Of a DNA stretch of 64,000 nt, positions 1 to 8,440 are shown piece by piece. Under the pieces are notes generated by a model. It ran no database searches and was not told the origin of the DNA. It was given only the letters and a program-made list of their open reading frames with translations. Source of the stretch: Bin107 sp965221655 (GTDB taxonomy: Bacteria; UBA8248); assembly GCA_965221655.1 (NCBI GenBank), contig OZ244906.1, positions 2,604,001-2,668,000 on the forward strand. Direction: 5' to 3'. Position 1 is the first letter of the stretch; each line of letters begins with the position of its first letter. The translations under genes were made by a program, and so were the position numbers.

Positions 1-358
1 GCTCGAGCAAGTGGATTGCGCCGCCCGTGTTGGTCTCGAAGTAGCCCCAAGGCTCGGCGATGGATTGCCGTACGCCCGCGCGCGCGGCGAGATTGAAAAC
101 GGCGTCGAAAGGCGCGGCGTCGCCCGCGGTGTTTTCCGCGAAAAGCGGGCGCAGGGAGTCCGGGCGGGTGACGTCCGTTTTGTGAAACGTGAAGCCGGGC
201 AGGGCTTTGAGACGCGCGAGGCGGTAGTCCTTGAGCTTGATGTCGTAGGAGGTGTTCATGTTGTCCACGCCGACGACGGCGTGCCCGTCGTGCGCCAGGA
301 GTTCACACACCCGCGACGCGATGAAGCCCGCGGCTCCCGTTACGAGATACTTGCCCAA
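1..358 (-). CDS. NAD-dependent epimerase/dehydratase, N-terminal part (runs off the window)
   Basis: Only the first ~119 codons are present; the rest lies left of the window. The reading begins at TTG 358-356, 9 bases after a GGGGGGAGG Shine-Dalgarno sequence, and goes straight into the Rossmann motif TGAAGFIASRV, typical of extended SDR enzymes acting on nucleotide sugars. Later segments (VDNMNTSYD, NLAARAGVRQSI, a conserved NTGG stretch) match UDP-glucuronate 4-epimerase/UDP-glucose epimerase relatives. The YxxxK catalytic pair would be beyond the edge, so substrate cannot be judged. A role in surface polysaccharide sugar supply is an inference from the family. Confidence 0.85.
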   Translation of the reverse strand, partial: MGKYLVTGAAGFIASRVCELLAHDGHAVVGVDNMNTSYDIKLKDYRLARLKALPGFTFHKTDVTRPDSLRPLFAENTAGDAAPFDAVFNLAARAGVRQSIAEPWGYFETNTGGAIHLLE

Positions 359-467
359 ACCGGATTTCCTCCCCCCTGCCGCGACGGCGAAGCGGGGCTT
401 ACACTATCAAGAGGATGGAGCGCAGGCAAAACGGGTGCACGCTCGGGAGAAGGCGTTTTCGCGCACC

Positions 468-932
468 TCAAGACGGCAAACGTCCGTAGACGTGCCCGGG
501 GTCTACCAGCACGGCGACGGCGCGCTGGTCGACCATCGCCCGGTCGTATTCCTCCCAGTCGGGATGATCGCCGTCCCCGCACGCGCGGTAGACCTCGCGG
601 AACATGCGGCGCATCTGCTCTTTCTCGGTGTTTTCGTAGTCGAAGAGCCGGGCCGTTCCTTCCACGCTCACCCAGGTGCGCCAGTCGGGGGTTACGCACA
701 ACACGGTGCATCGGGGGTTCGCGCGCAGGTGGCGCAACTTCACCGACCAGCCGCGCACGATGACGAACGCCGCGCAGCCCTCATGCGCCCCGCACACGAT
801 GACGCTCGAATGCGCCGCGCCGTCTGGGCGCGTGACCGTGACGATTCCCTTGTGGTTGCTCTCCAGAAACGGCCTTGCATCTTCAAAACGCATGGGATAC
901 CCCGCTGTGAGAGGAACGAGTTTTTTCGCCAT
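468..932 (-). CDS. PPOX-fold flavin/F420-dependent protein
   Basis: A 154-residue protein of the pyridoxamine 5'-phosphate oxidase-like split-barrel family, at the usual length. Recognisable features are the early 'FLESNHKGIVTVTRPDG' strand pair, the central 'VKLRHLRANPRCTV' stretch that in the family contacts the flavin phosphate, and the 'WVSVEGTARLFD' strand. Members bind FMN, F420 or haem and usually reduce small molecules; the substrate cannot be told. It lies divergent from the downstream carboxymuconolactone-decarboxylase-like gene, with 44 bases between their starts. Start is ATG 932; a second Met at residue 14 is possible. Confidence 0.8.
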   Translation of the reverse strand: MAKKLVPLTAGYPMRFEDARPFLESNHKGIVTVTRPDGAAHSSVIVCGAHEGCAAFVIVRGWSVKLRHLRANPRCTVLCVTPDWRTWVSVEGTARLFDYENTEKEQMRRMFREVYRACGDGDHPDWEEYDRAMVDQRAVAVLVDPGHVYGRLPS

Positions 933-976
933 TGTAGCAAATTTCGGGACGCCCCACGCCCGGAAGGAGGAAGCCC

Positions 977-1516
977 ATGCCCCGTCTCGACCCCCTCGTG
1001 CCCGATGCCATGCCGCCCCGCCAGAAGGCGGCTTACGACGAACTCATCGCCCACCAGCGCGGCGGCGTGCGCGGACCCTTCGGCGTCTGGGTGCGCAGCC
1101 CCGGCCTCGTCGCCGCCCTGCGCGGGCTGATGAAGTTCTATCTGGAAGAAAGCGTCCTCACCGAGGACGTGCGCGAGCTCGTCGTGCTCATCACCACGCG
1201 CCACTGGGGGGCGACCTACGCATACTCCGCCCACGAGGCGCAGGCTCTCGCCAGCGGACTGACGCCCGCTCTCGTGGCCGCGGTCATGGGCGAGGAGGCA
1301 CCCGTCGAGGGAACCCCGCTCGAGTTGTGCGTCTATGCATACTGCACGGAATTGCTGAAGACGCGCCGCGCCCCCGACGCTCTCTACCGCGAGGCGTTCT
1401 CCCTTCTGGGAGAGAAGGGCGTGGTCGAACTCACAGCCCTGGTGGGTTTTTACTCGACGGTCTCGGTTACCTTGAACGCCTTCGAAATTCCGCCGTTGCG
1501 CCCCGAGGAGAAATAG
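977..1516 (+). CDS. Carboxymuconolactone decarboxylase (AhpD-fold) family protein
   Basis: 179 residues, all-alpha AhpD-like fold. The opening (PLVPDAMPPRQKAAYDELI) and the 'TEDVRELVVLITTRHWGATYAYSAHEAQA' helix are typical of the family. The redox CxxC seen in AhpD is absent; the site reads TYAYSAH, as in the non-peroxidase branch related to gamma-carboxymuconolactone decarboxylase. A lactone- or acid-processing role is therefore more likely than peroxide defence, but no substrate can be assigned. ATG 977 follows GGAGGAAG at 965-972 with a short spacer, a strong ribosome site. Confidence 0.82.
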   Translation: MPRLDPLVPDAMPPRQKAAYDELIAHQRGGVRGPFGVWVRSPGLVAALRGLMKFYLEESVLTEDVRELVVLITTRHWGATYAYSAHEAQALASGLTPALVAAVMGEEAPVEGTPLELCVYAYCTELLKTRRAPDALYREAFSLLGEKGVVELTALVGFYSTVSVTLNAFEIPPLRPEEK

Positions 1517-1609
1517 GGTTAACAAAACCTTTCTCTTGCACCGAAAGCAGAGTGGTACGATAATGCTCTTGGGTCTGCTTGAAGCCAACGAAACAAAGAG
1601 GCCCACCTC

Positions 1610-1651
1610 GGGCCACTCCCAGTTGCTTCTCAGGGCGCTAGGGAGTGGCCC
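1610..1651. terminator. Perfect 11-bp inverted repeat between convergent genes
   Basis: GGGCCACTCCC (1610-1620) and GGGAGTGGCCC (1641-1651) are exact reverse complements with a 20-base loop. The element lies between two converging genes (stops at 1516 and 1747). Neither side has a clear T-tract, so a bidirectional terminator is plausible but not established; a structured RNA element is the alternative. The rest of 1517-1746 holds no convincing gene. Confidence 0.4.
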
Positions 1652-1746
1652 TTCTGGTTATTGCCTCTATGCTCGGTGGGCAACGGACCATAGAGGCTAC
1701 CAACGCTGCTCATAACGGCCCTCCTTTCTCTTATAATGAAAGTGTC

Positions 1747-2472
1747 CTAAGTAGATTCGGTTTTCTTTTCGAATGCCTGCATCAAATCGACGATGTTGAA
1801 TACGAGCTTCCGTTCGTCTTCACTTAGCTCAAACGTATTGAATCGGCCGAATAACGACAATACGCCAGCACCATTTTGCAAGCTGACTTTTTTCTCAATT
1901 CCCTGGTCTATGTTGTCGTCTTCGGTGCTTAGTGTTTTTTTGGCACGAACCTGTCCATTTTTTTTGGCAGGGACGGCGGATGCACGGAACCTTGACCGGG
2001 TTCCCCACTGGGTTCCCCTGCGAGCCCTTGCGGTCAGCCTTGTCGATACTTCCATTTCGCAATATTCCAAGGATCTAATAAAGAAACGGACGGCACGACC
2101 AATAGTTGTTCCTTTGCATCCGTAGTCACTAAAAATCCTTTGCACTTGATTGATAGTGGTGTTTGCCGGATTAATTTGGTCGAAAATTTTTGCGTAACGC
2201 TTTTTGAGGATCTCTGAGAAAACCTGTTTTTCTTCTTGGGAATTTGCTTTGGAACCTACTAGTCTTTCAAGGTCTTGCTGCGTTTTGTGATCCTCGTCGA
2301 TAAGGCCAAGAAACCGCAAAGCACTCATAATTTGAGACTGATCCGAGCCAGACCTGCTCGCAAAGATGGATTTGTCAACTTGGGACGGCAGGCCATTTTC
2401 CCGCAAGTTGTCGATTACACCCAAGAATGTCCTGAAGGAAAGATACACGGGAAAGAGAGTTTCGTCTTCCAT
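1747..2472 (-). CDS. DUF5343-type protein of unknown function
   Basis: 241 residues. The N-terminal half (YLSFRTFLGVIDNL, then VDKSIF, SGSDQSQIMSALRFLGLID) matches my recollection of DUF5343, an uncharacterised bacterial family that looks like a winged-helix module. A middle helical part is followed by a basic linker (about residues 145-190, rich in R, K, A, T) and a C-terminal tail 'FNTFELSEDERKLVFNIVDLMQAF'. Codon use is clearly AT-richer than neighbouring genes, suggesting recent acquisition. It stands alone with its own consensus-like promoter. Such genes are often found in variable, defence-like positions, but function is unknown. Confidence 0.6.
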   Translation of the reverse strand: MEDETLFPVYLSFRTFLGVIDNLRENGLPSQVDKSIFASRSGSDQSQIMSALRFLGLIDEDHKTQQDLERLVGSKANSQEEKQVFSEILKKRYAKIFDQINPANTTINQVQRIFSDYGCKGTTIGRAVRFFIRSLEYCEMEVSTRLTARARRGTQWGTRSRFRASAVPAKKNGQVRAKKTLSTEDDNIDQGIEKKVSLQNGAGVLSLFGRFNTFELSEDERKLVFNIVDLMQAFEKKTEST

Positions 2473-2511
2473 GTCAAAACCTCCGGCTAGTTAATGCGCG
2501 AACAGCAATCT

Positions 2512-2582
2512 TATGTCGTGCACAAGTTTAGTTGCTCGCGACATTTTTGTCAAGAAGAAAATTCGACATAGGTTGCGACATA
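2512..2582 (-). promoter_or_regulatory. Promoter of the DUF5343 gene with four TATGTCG-like repeats
   Basis: Reading leftward, a perfect -35 TTGACA (2553-2548) is followed by a 17-base spacer and -10 TAAACT (2530-2525), about 55 bases before the start at 2472. Four copies of the core ATGTCG/CGACAT lie around it: 2513-2518, 2539-2544, 2564-2569 and 2576-2581, three in one orientation and one inverted. They could be operator half-sites. This is direct sequence observation; regulation is inferred. Confidence 0.5.
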
Positions 2583-2604
2583 GAAAAAGACAAATTTGTT
2601 TGTT

Positions 2605-2626
2605 GGGGGCGCTTTGTGTCGCCCCC
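2605..2626. terminator. GC hairpin directly after malQ
   Basis: GGGGGCG (2605-2611) pairs with CGCCCCC (2620-2626), loop of 8. It begins 2 bases after the malQ stop. The leftward tail is A-rich rather than U-rich, so it is not a canonical intrinsic terminator; it may stabilise the mRNA 3' end or block read-through weakly. Confidence 0.35.
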
Positions 2627-2627
2627 C

Positions 2628-4142
2628 TCACGCCTCGGCGGGTGCGCGCTCGCTGTGAAGGGTCATCGCGCGGAGGCGCTCCTCGATTCTCTCGTTCCAC
2701 GCGCCCTCTTCCATGCGCCAGCGCCAGTTGTTCTCGACGATGCCGGGGCGGTTCATCCGTGCCTCCGTGCCCAGGCCGAGGACGTCCTGCGCGGGAATGA
2801 CGGCGAGGGTGGCGCGGGAGTGAAGCGCGGCGCGAATCATCGACCAGTGGATGTCCTCGGGTTCGCCGCCGAAGGTGCGCAGGGCCGTCGCGCGTGAGAT
2901 GGTGAAGCCCGCGGGCGTTTCGGTGCGCAGAATGTCGTCGGTGCCGTGGAACCACCCCTGGGCCGTATCGTTGTCGTGCGTGCCCGTGTAGACCACCGCG
3001 TTCTCGGGAATGTTGTGGGGCAGGTGGGGATTGTCGGGGCTGCCGTCGAAGGCGAACTGCAACACGCGCATGCCCGGCAGGCCGAACCGATCCCGCAGGG
3101 CGTGGATATTCTCGTCCACCGATCCCAAATCCTCGGCGATAAGCGGCAGCCCGCCGAATTTCTCCTCGATTGCGCCGAAGAAAGCGTCGGCCGGCCCCGG
3201 TTGCCAGGCACCCTGCCTGGGGGATTCCGCACCGGAGGGAATGGCCCAGAAACGTGCGAACCCGATGAAGTGGTCGAGGCGCAGGGCGTCGAAGCGCGCG
3301 GCGTGCACAGCGAGGCGCATCTTCCACCAGGCGAAGCCTTCCTCTTCATGGGCCGCCCAGTCGTAGAGGGGATTCCCCCAGTGCTGGCCCTCCTCGTTGA
3401 AGTAGTCCGGCGGCGCCCCCGCGTAGGCGCGCGGGTTGCGCGATTCGTCCAGGTCGAACAGATGCGTCCGCGCCCACACGTCCGCAGAGTCGTGGGCGAC
3501 GTAGATGGGAACGTCGCCGATGAGGCGGATTCCCTTTTCTGCGGCGTAGTTCTTGAGGGTGTGCCATTGTGCGTCGAAGACGAATTGCTCGAAGCGTCTG
3601 TAGCCGGCGTGCTCGTCCGACTCTCCTTCTTCTGCCGCCCAGGTCCACCAGTGGGTGCCGCCGTGGGTGTGCTTGAGCGCCTCGAATCGCGCGTAGTTCT
3701 CCAGCCAGCTCGCCTGCGCTTCGCAAAACGCGGCATAGGCGGCGTCTTGCGGGCCGCCGTCGTTCGAGAAAGTCCGGTACGCCGCCTCGAGAAGCGCTTC
3801 GTGCGCACGGAGTGCGCGGGCGGGGTCGGGCGGCGCGTCGTCCTCGGTCGCGCGGTGGATCTTCAGGTCTTTGGAGGAGAGAAGACCCTGTTCAACGAGC
3901 CCTTCGGGCGATATGAGCAGGGGGCTCCCCGCGAATGTGGACGAGGAGACGTAGGGGCAACCGTTCTCGTCCGGAGGGCAGACGGGCAGCATCTGCCACC
4001 AGGATTGCCCCGAAGCGGCGAGGCGATCCACGAAGTCGAAGGCGCCTGCTCCCAAGTCGCCGAACCGGCCCGCTCCCGGCAGGGAGGTGGGATGCAGCAA
4101 AATGCCGCTTCTTCTTTCCTGAAGCGCGTTCGCCTGGCTCAT
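2628..4142 (-). CDS. malQ: 4-alpha-glucanotransferase (amylomaltase)
   Basis: 504 residues, the usual size of a GH77 amylomaltase, which transfers alpha-1,4-glucan segments between maltodextrins in the cytoplasm. The N-terminus 'GILLHPTSLPGAGRFGDLG' is the family signature. The GH77 acid/base and nucleophile regions are present (DALRLDHFIGF with the nucleophile Asp; LIAEDLG with the general acid Glu; THDNDT with the stabilising Asp). It ends a leftward series but is separated from the oxidoreductase upstream by 54 bases, so it may be part of that transcript. No maltose transporter or phosphorylase is nearby; a glycogen/maltodextrin housekeeping role is the simplest reading. Confidence 0.95.
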   Translation of the reverse strand: MSQANALQERRSGILLHPTSLPGAGRFGDLGAGAFDFVDRLAASGQSWWQMLPVCPPDENGCPYVSSSTFAGSPLLISPEGLVEQGLLSSKDLKIHRATEDDAPPDPARALRAHEALLEAAYRTFSNDGGPQDAAYAAFCEAQASWLENYARFEALKHTHGGTHWWTWAAEEGESDEHAGYRRFEQFVFDAQWHTLKNYAAEKGIRLIGDVPIYVAHDSADVWARTHLFDLDESRNPRAYAGAPPDYFNEEGQHWGNPLYDWAAHEEEGFAWWKMRLAVHAARFDALRLDHFIGFARFWAIPSGAESPRQGAWQPGPADAFFGAIEEKFGGLPLIAEDLGSVDENIHALRDRFGLPGMRVLQFAFDGSPDNPHLPHNIPENAVVYTGTHDNDTAQGWFHGTDDILRTETPAGFTISRATALRTFGGEPEDIHWSMIRAALHSRATLAVIPAQDVLGLGTEARMNRPGIVENNWRWRMEEGAWNERIEERLRAMTLHSERAPAEA

Positions 4143-4196
4143 TTACGGTACCCTCCCGCGTCGGTGCCCTTTTGCGCCCTTCTCGCGCGTCGTGCC

Positions 4197-5342
4197 CTAG
4201 TGTCCCTCTCCCAGGGGGAGCCTTACCGCTTCTCCCGTGCGGGCGGATTCCTCCATGGCGATGGTCACCTCGAGCGTCTGGCGGGTCTGCTCCGCGGTGG
4301 CGAGGTGGCAAGCGCGTCCCGTGGCGAGGTGGTCGAGCCACGCGCGCGTCTCGTCGCCGATGGGGCCGTACATGGTGTCGAGTGCCCAGTCGCCCGATGA
4401 AGTGCTGCCGAGGAACACCATCGGCATGTGGTGATCGGGAACGTAGGCGTGGGGGTAGCCTTTTTCGGTATACAGTATGTTCTCGCGGTGATCCTCGTCG
4501 AACATCAATACGCCTTCGGAGCCGATGACTTCCAGGCGAATGCTCTGGCCCGCAGTGGGATACTTCGCGGGCAGAGCGTAGCAGATTCCCAGGTTCACGG
4601 TAGCCCCGTCGGCGAAGGTGATGATCGACCAGCTCACGTCATCTACTTTGGGGTAGCCCGCCTCCTTGAAGACGAAGCCTCCGCCCCGGCAGATGACCTC
4701 GACGGGCGGGTTTCCCTCCATGAACCAGCACATCATGTCGACCCAGTAGGTGAGCACGTCGAGGACGGGCGTGGCGTCGGCGGAGCGCTTGAGAATCTCG
4801 AACGCCTGCGCGCGGCTGTTGAACACGCGGCCCGTAGCCCCGACGAGCCTGCCCAGCCTGCCCTGTTCTATCTGTTCCTTGCCCAGGAAATAGCGCCGTT
4901 TGTAGCGCATGATGTAGCCCACGCGCAGGTCCGTTCGGTTCCTTTCGGCGGCATCCAACAGGCGATCGGCGTCTGCGAGCGACATGGCGATGGGCTTTTC
5001 GACGAGCACCGGCTTGCCAAGTTCGAGTGCCTGGAGGACGGGCTCGACGTGGGCGAACTCCGAAGTGGAGACGATGACGGCCCCCACCTCGGGGCGGGAG
5101 ATAACCTCTTCGTTGCTGCCCGAGGCGACCTGCGCCCCCACGCGCGAGGCGACTTGCTTCGCGCGCGCGGGGTCTGCATCCGAAACGGCGAGAAAGCGAA
5201 CGGCGGGATGCTGGGCCGCCAGGCGGGAGCGGTGGGTGCCGATGCGGCCTGCGCCCACTACGGCAACGCCGAGTTCGTTTCTGTCGAAAAGCGCCAAGGC
5301 GACGTCTCCAGAACCTCTGGCCCCATAAGAGTACGAGCGCAT
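4197..5342 (-). CDS. Gfo/Idh/MocA family oxidoreductase
   Basis: 381 residues from ATG 5342. The N-terminal Rossmann fold (VAVVGAGRIGTHRSRLA) is followed by the family EKP motif (LVEKPIAMS) and a C-terminal alpha/beta domain, as in inositol and sugar dehydrogenases. These enzymes oxidise or reduce a hydroxyl of a sugar or cyclitol with NAD(P). TTG 5297 has a better ribosome site (GGAG, 8 bases) and would remove a 15-residue extension before the Rossmann strand, so it may be the true start. It follows the M24 peptidase in the leftward catabolic series. Substrate unknown. Confidence 0.9.
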   Translation of the reverse strand: MRSYSYGARGSGDVALALFDRNELGVAVVGAGRIGTHRSRLAAQHPAVRFLAVSDADPARAKQVASRVGAQVASGSNEEVISRPEVGAVIVSTSEFAHVEPVLQALELGKPVLVEKPIAMSLADADRLLDAAERNRTDLRVGYIMRYKRRYFLGKEQIEQGRLGRLVGATGRVFNSRAQAFEILKRSADATPVLDVLTYWVDMMCWFMEGNPPVEVICRGGGFVFKEAGYPKVDDVSWSIITFADGATVNLGICYALPAKYPTAGQSIRLEVIGSEGVLMFDEDHRENILYTEKGYPHAYVPDHHMPMVFLGSTSSGDWALDTMYGPIGDETRAWLDHLATGRACHLATAEQTRQTLEVTIAMEESARTGEAVRLPLGEGH

Positions 5343-5413
5343 TCTATCCCGCGGGAGCGCGCCCTTCAACGCGAAGCGCACGCCCCGGGCTCGGAGGCTG
5401 TCCGCGCGGCCGC

Positions 5414-6634
5414 TCAGAGCAAGAGGCGCTCCTCCATGCGCGAGCGGGTGAGCACCTCGTGGCCTTCTTCGGTGATGAGCACGGTCTCCTCGATGCGCAC
5501 GCCGCCGCCGCCCGGAACGTCCGGCACCCAGATGAGGGGTTCGATGGCGAACACCATGCCGGGTTCGAGGTCCACTTCTTCTGAATCCGGGTCGGGCTCC
5601 CCGATGTAGGGCGGCTCGTTCGGCGAGGTGCCCACGGCGTGGCCGATGCTGAGCGAGAACCAGTTTTTGCGCAGCCCGTATTTCTCGCCTGTTTCCCAGA
5701 TGCGTTCGGCCACCTGCTTGTTGGTGAAGCCGGGCCGGGTGCGCTCGAGCCCCAGTTGCAGGGATTCGTGCACGGCGGTGTAGATTTCCTGTTGCCGCCG
5801 GGAGGGTTTTCCGCAAATCGTGGTGCGCGCCACGTCGCCGAAGTAGCCGTTCCACTGCGCGCCGATGTCGATGAACACCAGGTCGCCGCTTCGGATTATC
5901 TTGTCGCTCGCAAAGCGATACGGCGGCGACATATGCTCGCCCGACGCCACGAAGGGGGAGACCAGGTGGGCCATTTCGCCCCCGTAGTGGTGGAGCACCT
6001 TCATGGCCTCGGCGGCCACGTCGCACTCGCGCTTGCCCGCCCGCACGGCGTCCATGGCCTCTTCGTTCACCGCGTCGGCGATGGCGCACGCCTCGCGGAT
6101 CATGTAGACCTCCTCGGGCATCTTGTGGCGACGCACCTTGTGCATGAATGAGTCGCCGTTCACGAACTCGACGTCGTCAAGATGCTTGCGGTAGGCGCTG
6201 AACTGAATGAACGTCATGAGGTCCAGCCCCACTTTCTTGCCGATGAGGCCCAACTCCTCGAACAGGGGGCGCAGCGTCTCGCGCACCATCTTGTCTACGA
6301 GGGGTTGTTCTTCCATCTTCGCCAGGTGATGGAATTTCTCTATCCAGGGCATGTCGCGCGAGACGCGGGGAATCTCTCCCCCGTTCGTCATGACGTGCGC
6401 TTTGCCCTCGCGCGGGAGGATGACGGCGTTTCTCGTTCCCTCGCGGTGGGCGAGGAAAGAAGAGCGCATGCTCGTGAGGTAGCGGACGTTTTCCACCTTC
6501 CAAAGGAAAAGAGCGTCCACGCCCTCCTCGGCCATGGCTTTCTGGGCTTTCTCCACGCGCTTGCGGCGCAGCATGCCCACGTCGACGCGCTCCTCGTAGT
6601 CGACGATAAATTGCCCACGCGCGAATCCCGGCAT
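5414..6634 (-). CDS. M24 family metallopeptidase (Xaa-Pro aminopeptidase/prolidase-like)
   Basis: 406 residues from ATG 6634, preceded by GGGAG with a suitable spacer. An N-terminal creatinase-N domain (about 1-165) precedes the pita-bread catalytic domain. All five metal ligands are visible: Asp in VFIDIGAQ, Asp in GDVARTT, His in SIGHAVGT, Glu in FAIEPLI and Glu in VRIEETV. It should therefore be an active two-metal hydrolase cleaving an amide or X-Pro bond, in contrast to the metal-stripped relative at 12983. It sits in the GntR-linked island between a VOC protein and an oxidoreductase, fitting hydrolysis of an imported peptide-like or amide compound. Confidence 0.92.
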   Translation of the reverse strand: MPGFARGQFIVDYEERVDVGMLRRKRVEKAQKAMAEEGVDALFLWKVENVRYLTSMRSSFLAHREGTRNAVILPREGKAHVMTNGGEIPRVSRDMPWIEKFHHLAKMEEQPLVDKMVRETLRPLFEELGLIGKKVGLDLMTFIQFSAYRKHLDDVEFVNGDSFMHKVRRHKMPEEVYMIREACAIADAVNEEAMDAVRAGKRECDVAAEAMKVLHHYGGEMAHLVSPFVASGEHMSPPYRFASDKIIRSGDLVFIDIGAQWNGYFGDVARTTICGKPSRRQQEIYTAVHESLQLGLERTRPGFTNKQVAERIWETGEKYGLRKNWFSLSIGHAVGTSPNEPPYIGEPDPDSEEVDLEPGMVFAIEPLIWVPDVPGGGGVRIEETVLITEEGHEVLTRSRMEERLLL

Positions 6635-6695
6635 CGGCTGTTTCTCCCGTTCGTAAAAAGAGGGGGCGAGCGCGCCTCCCCGGTCCGGACGCTCT

Positions 6696-7076
6696 CTAGA
6701 ATTCCTCCACCAGTTCGATGAGCACGTCGTCGGGCGCCTTGATGAAGGCCGTCCGCGAGCCCAGCACTCCATCGCCCGGTTTTTTCGTGAATTCCACGCC
6801 TGCGCGCTCGAGACGTGCGGCGACCTCGTCGATGCCCTCCACCTGAATTCCGAAGTGGTGGAGGCCGCGGCCCACCTTGGCGATTTCGTCGTTCTCGTCG
6901 GCGCGCAAGCCGCGGATGCGAATCTCTACCTGGCCGAGCATCACGCTGATGTAGGGCGAGCCCCGGTACTCGATCTCGGGCGTGAACAGCGTCGCGCCGA
7001 AGTGCTCGACGTAGAATTGCGCCGCCGCCTGGGGGTCCTTGGCGACGTGGTGTACGTGGTGGGTTCGTGCAGGCAT
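6696..7076 (-). CDS. VOC (glyoxalase/dioxygenase-fold) family protein
   Basis: 126 residues with the vicinal-oxygen-chelate fold: 'HHVHHVAKDPQAAAQFYVEHFGA' opens the first beta-alpha-beta-beta-beta module and 'GLHHFGIQVEGIDEVAARLERAG' the second. Metal ligands are likely the His of HHVHH/HHFGI and the Glu in 'VLIELVEEF'. Members include methylmalonyl-CoA epimerase, glyoxalase I and extradiol dioxygenases; lying beside an acyl-CoA dehydrogenase, a CoA-thioester epimerase or lactoylglutathione-lyase-like role is conceivable. Not further assignable. Confidence 0.85.
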   Translation of the reverse strand: MPARTHHVHHVAKDPQAAAQFYVEHFGATLFTPEIEYRGSPYISVMLGQVEIRIRGLRADENDEIAKVGRGLHHFGIQVEGIDEVAARLERAGVEFTKKPGDGVLGSRTAFIKAPDDVLIELVEEF

Positions 7077-7104
7077 GGCTTCGTCCTCCTTCGTTCGCGG
7101 CGCT

Positions 7105-8382
7105 CTAGAGGCCGTCGCCCGCGGTGACGTAGGCGCCGCCGGGCACGGGGTTTTCCTCCGCGTTGCGCGCTCCCCACTGGCCCGTGATGGCGTACATCGC
7201 CCGCACCTTCTTCATGTTGTTGCCGCCGTCGCTCGAGAAGAGCATGTTGTGGGTGTCGCGGAACCATTTTTCGAGAAAATTCTCGCGCTGCACGCCCACG
7301 CCGGCGTGTATCTCCATCGCCATCTTGGTGACGTCGCAGGAGATTTCGTGCGCGAACGCACTGGCGGAGAGCGTCATGGGGGGGTCGACGGGAATCTCGT
7401 GGCGCATGTCCTGCCGCCAGGCGGCGTAGTGCACGTAGGCGCGCGCGGCCTGGATTTTCGTGTACATGTCGACGAGCTTGATGCCGACGGACTGGTGCTC
7501 GGCGATGGGTCGTCCGCTTTGCACGCGGTTCTGCGCGAATTCGAGGGATTTCTCGTAGGCGGCGCGCGCCACGCCGATTTGGCCCGCCGCGTTGATGAGG
7601 GCGTCGCCGCGCAGGTGGCGCCGGATGTAGGAGACGCCGCAGTTTTCGGGCCCGAGGCGATATTTTACGGGAACCACCGCGTTCTCGAAGACGATCTCCG
7701 CGTTCTGGTTGAGGCGGTAGCCCATCTTGTTGTGCACCTTGCCCATGCGCACGCCGGGAACGTCCATGGGCACCATGAGGAGGGAAGCGCCCTGCTCGAC
7801 GCCCACGTCGGGGTTCGTGCGCACGAAGGTGAACATCAGCCGCGCCCAGCCCACGTTGGAGATGAAGTGCTTCGTGCCGTTGACGATGTAGTTGTCGCCC
7901 TCGCGCACGGCGGTGGTGCGGTAGCCGCCGTCCGCCCCGTTGTAGGGGAGTTGGTTCTCCGACCCCGAGGAAGGCTCGGTCGTCGCCGTGCCGATGAGGA
8001 AGGTGGGGTCTTTCACGTACTCACGCATCCAGTAGTCTGCCAGTTCGGGGTCGCCGAGCAGTTCGCTCGTGAGAATATGGGAGATCTTGGTGGAGGAGAG
8101 CAGAAAGCCCGTAGCGCCCCTGTCTCCCCAGGATATCTCCTCGCCCACGAGGCAGTGGGTGAGCAAATCGTCGACACCGCCTCCGCCGTATTCCTTGGGG
8201 ATGCTCATCGTCCGCAAGCCGCACTTGTCGAGTTTCTCGAGCATGTGCGGCATGTAGGCGCAGTCGAGCGGGTTTTCCTGGTGGTCGAGCTCCAGGCTGA
8301 TGGGCCTGATTTCGTCGCGCGCGAACTCGTGCGCGATTCTTTGGTACTCTTTTTGTACATCCGTCATTCGGTAGTCGTACAT
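7105..8382 (-). CDS. Acyl-CoA dehydrogenase family protein
   Basis: 425 residues, three-domain acyl-CoA dehydrogenase (N-terminal helical, middle beta domain with 'GTATTEPSSGSENQ', C-terminal helical domain). FAD enzymes of this family desaturate acyl-CoA thioesters at alpha-beta and pass electrons to ETF. The C-terminal segment diverges from the usual EGTxxIQ: here it is SSDGGNNMKK, so FAD/substrate contacts may differ. The family's catalytic Glu position varies by subclass and I could not fix it. It is flanked by a Gfo/Idh/MocA gene and a VOC protein within the leftward catabolic series. Confidence 0.9.
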   Translation of the reverse strand: MYDYRMTDVQKEYQRIAHEFARDEIRPISLELDHQENPLDCAYMPHMLEKLDKCGLRTMSIPKEYGGGGVDDLLTHCLVGEEISWGDRGATGFLLSSTKISHILTSELLGDPELADYWMREYVKDPTFLIGTATTEPSSGSENQLPYNGADGGYRTTAVREGDNYIVNGTKHFISNVGWARLMFTFVRTNPDVGVEQGASLLMVPMDVPGVRMGKVHNKMGYRLNQNAEIVFENAVVPVKYRLGPENCGVSYIRRHLRGDALINAAGQIGVARAAYEKSLEFAQNRVQSGRPIAEHQSVGIKLVDMYTKIQAARAYVHYAAWRQDMRHEIPVDPPMTLSASAFAHEISCDVTKMAMEIHAGVGVQRENFLEKWFRDTHNMLFSSDGGNNMKKVRAMYAITGQWGARNAEENPVPGGAYVTAGDGL

Positions 8383-8440
8383 GGGTTTCCTTTCTTGTGA
8401 TGGGCGGAGCGTCTTGCGCCGCCGCGTGTCCGTGCTCCCT

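Noticed and set aside
2946..4400. A 484-codon rightward open frame across malQ
   Set aside because: It is antisense to a clear amylomaltase with intact motifs and encodes low-complexity V/R/G-rich sequence; high GC keeps such frames open.
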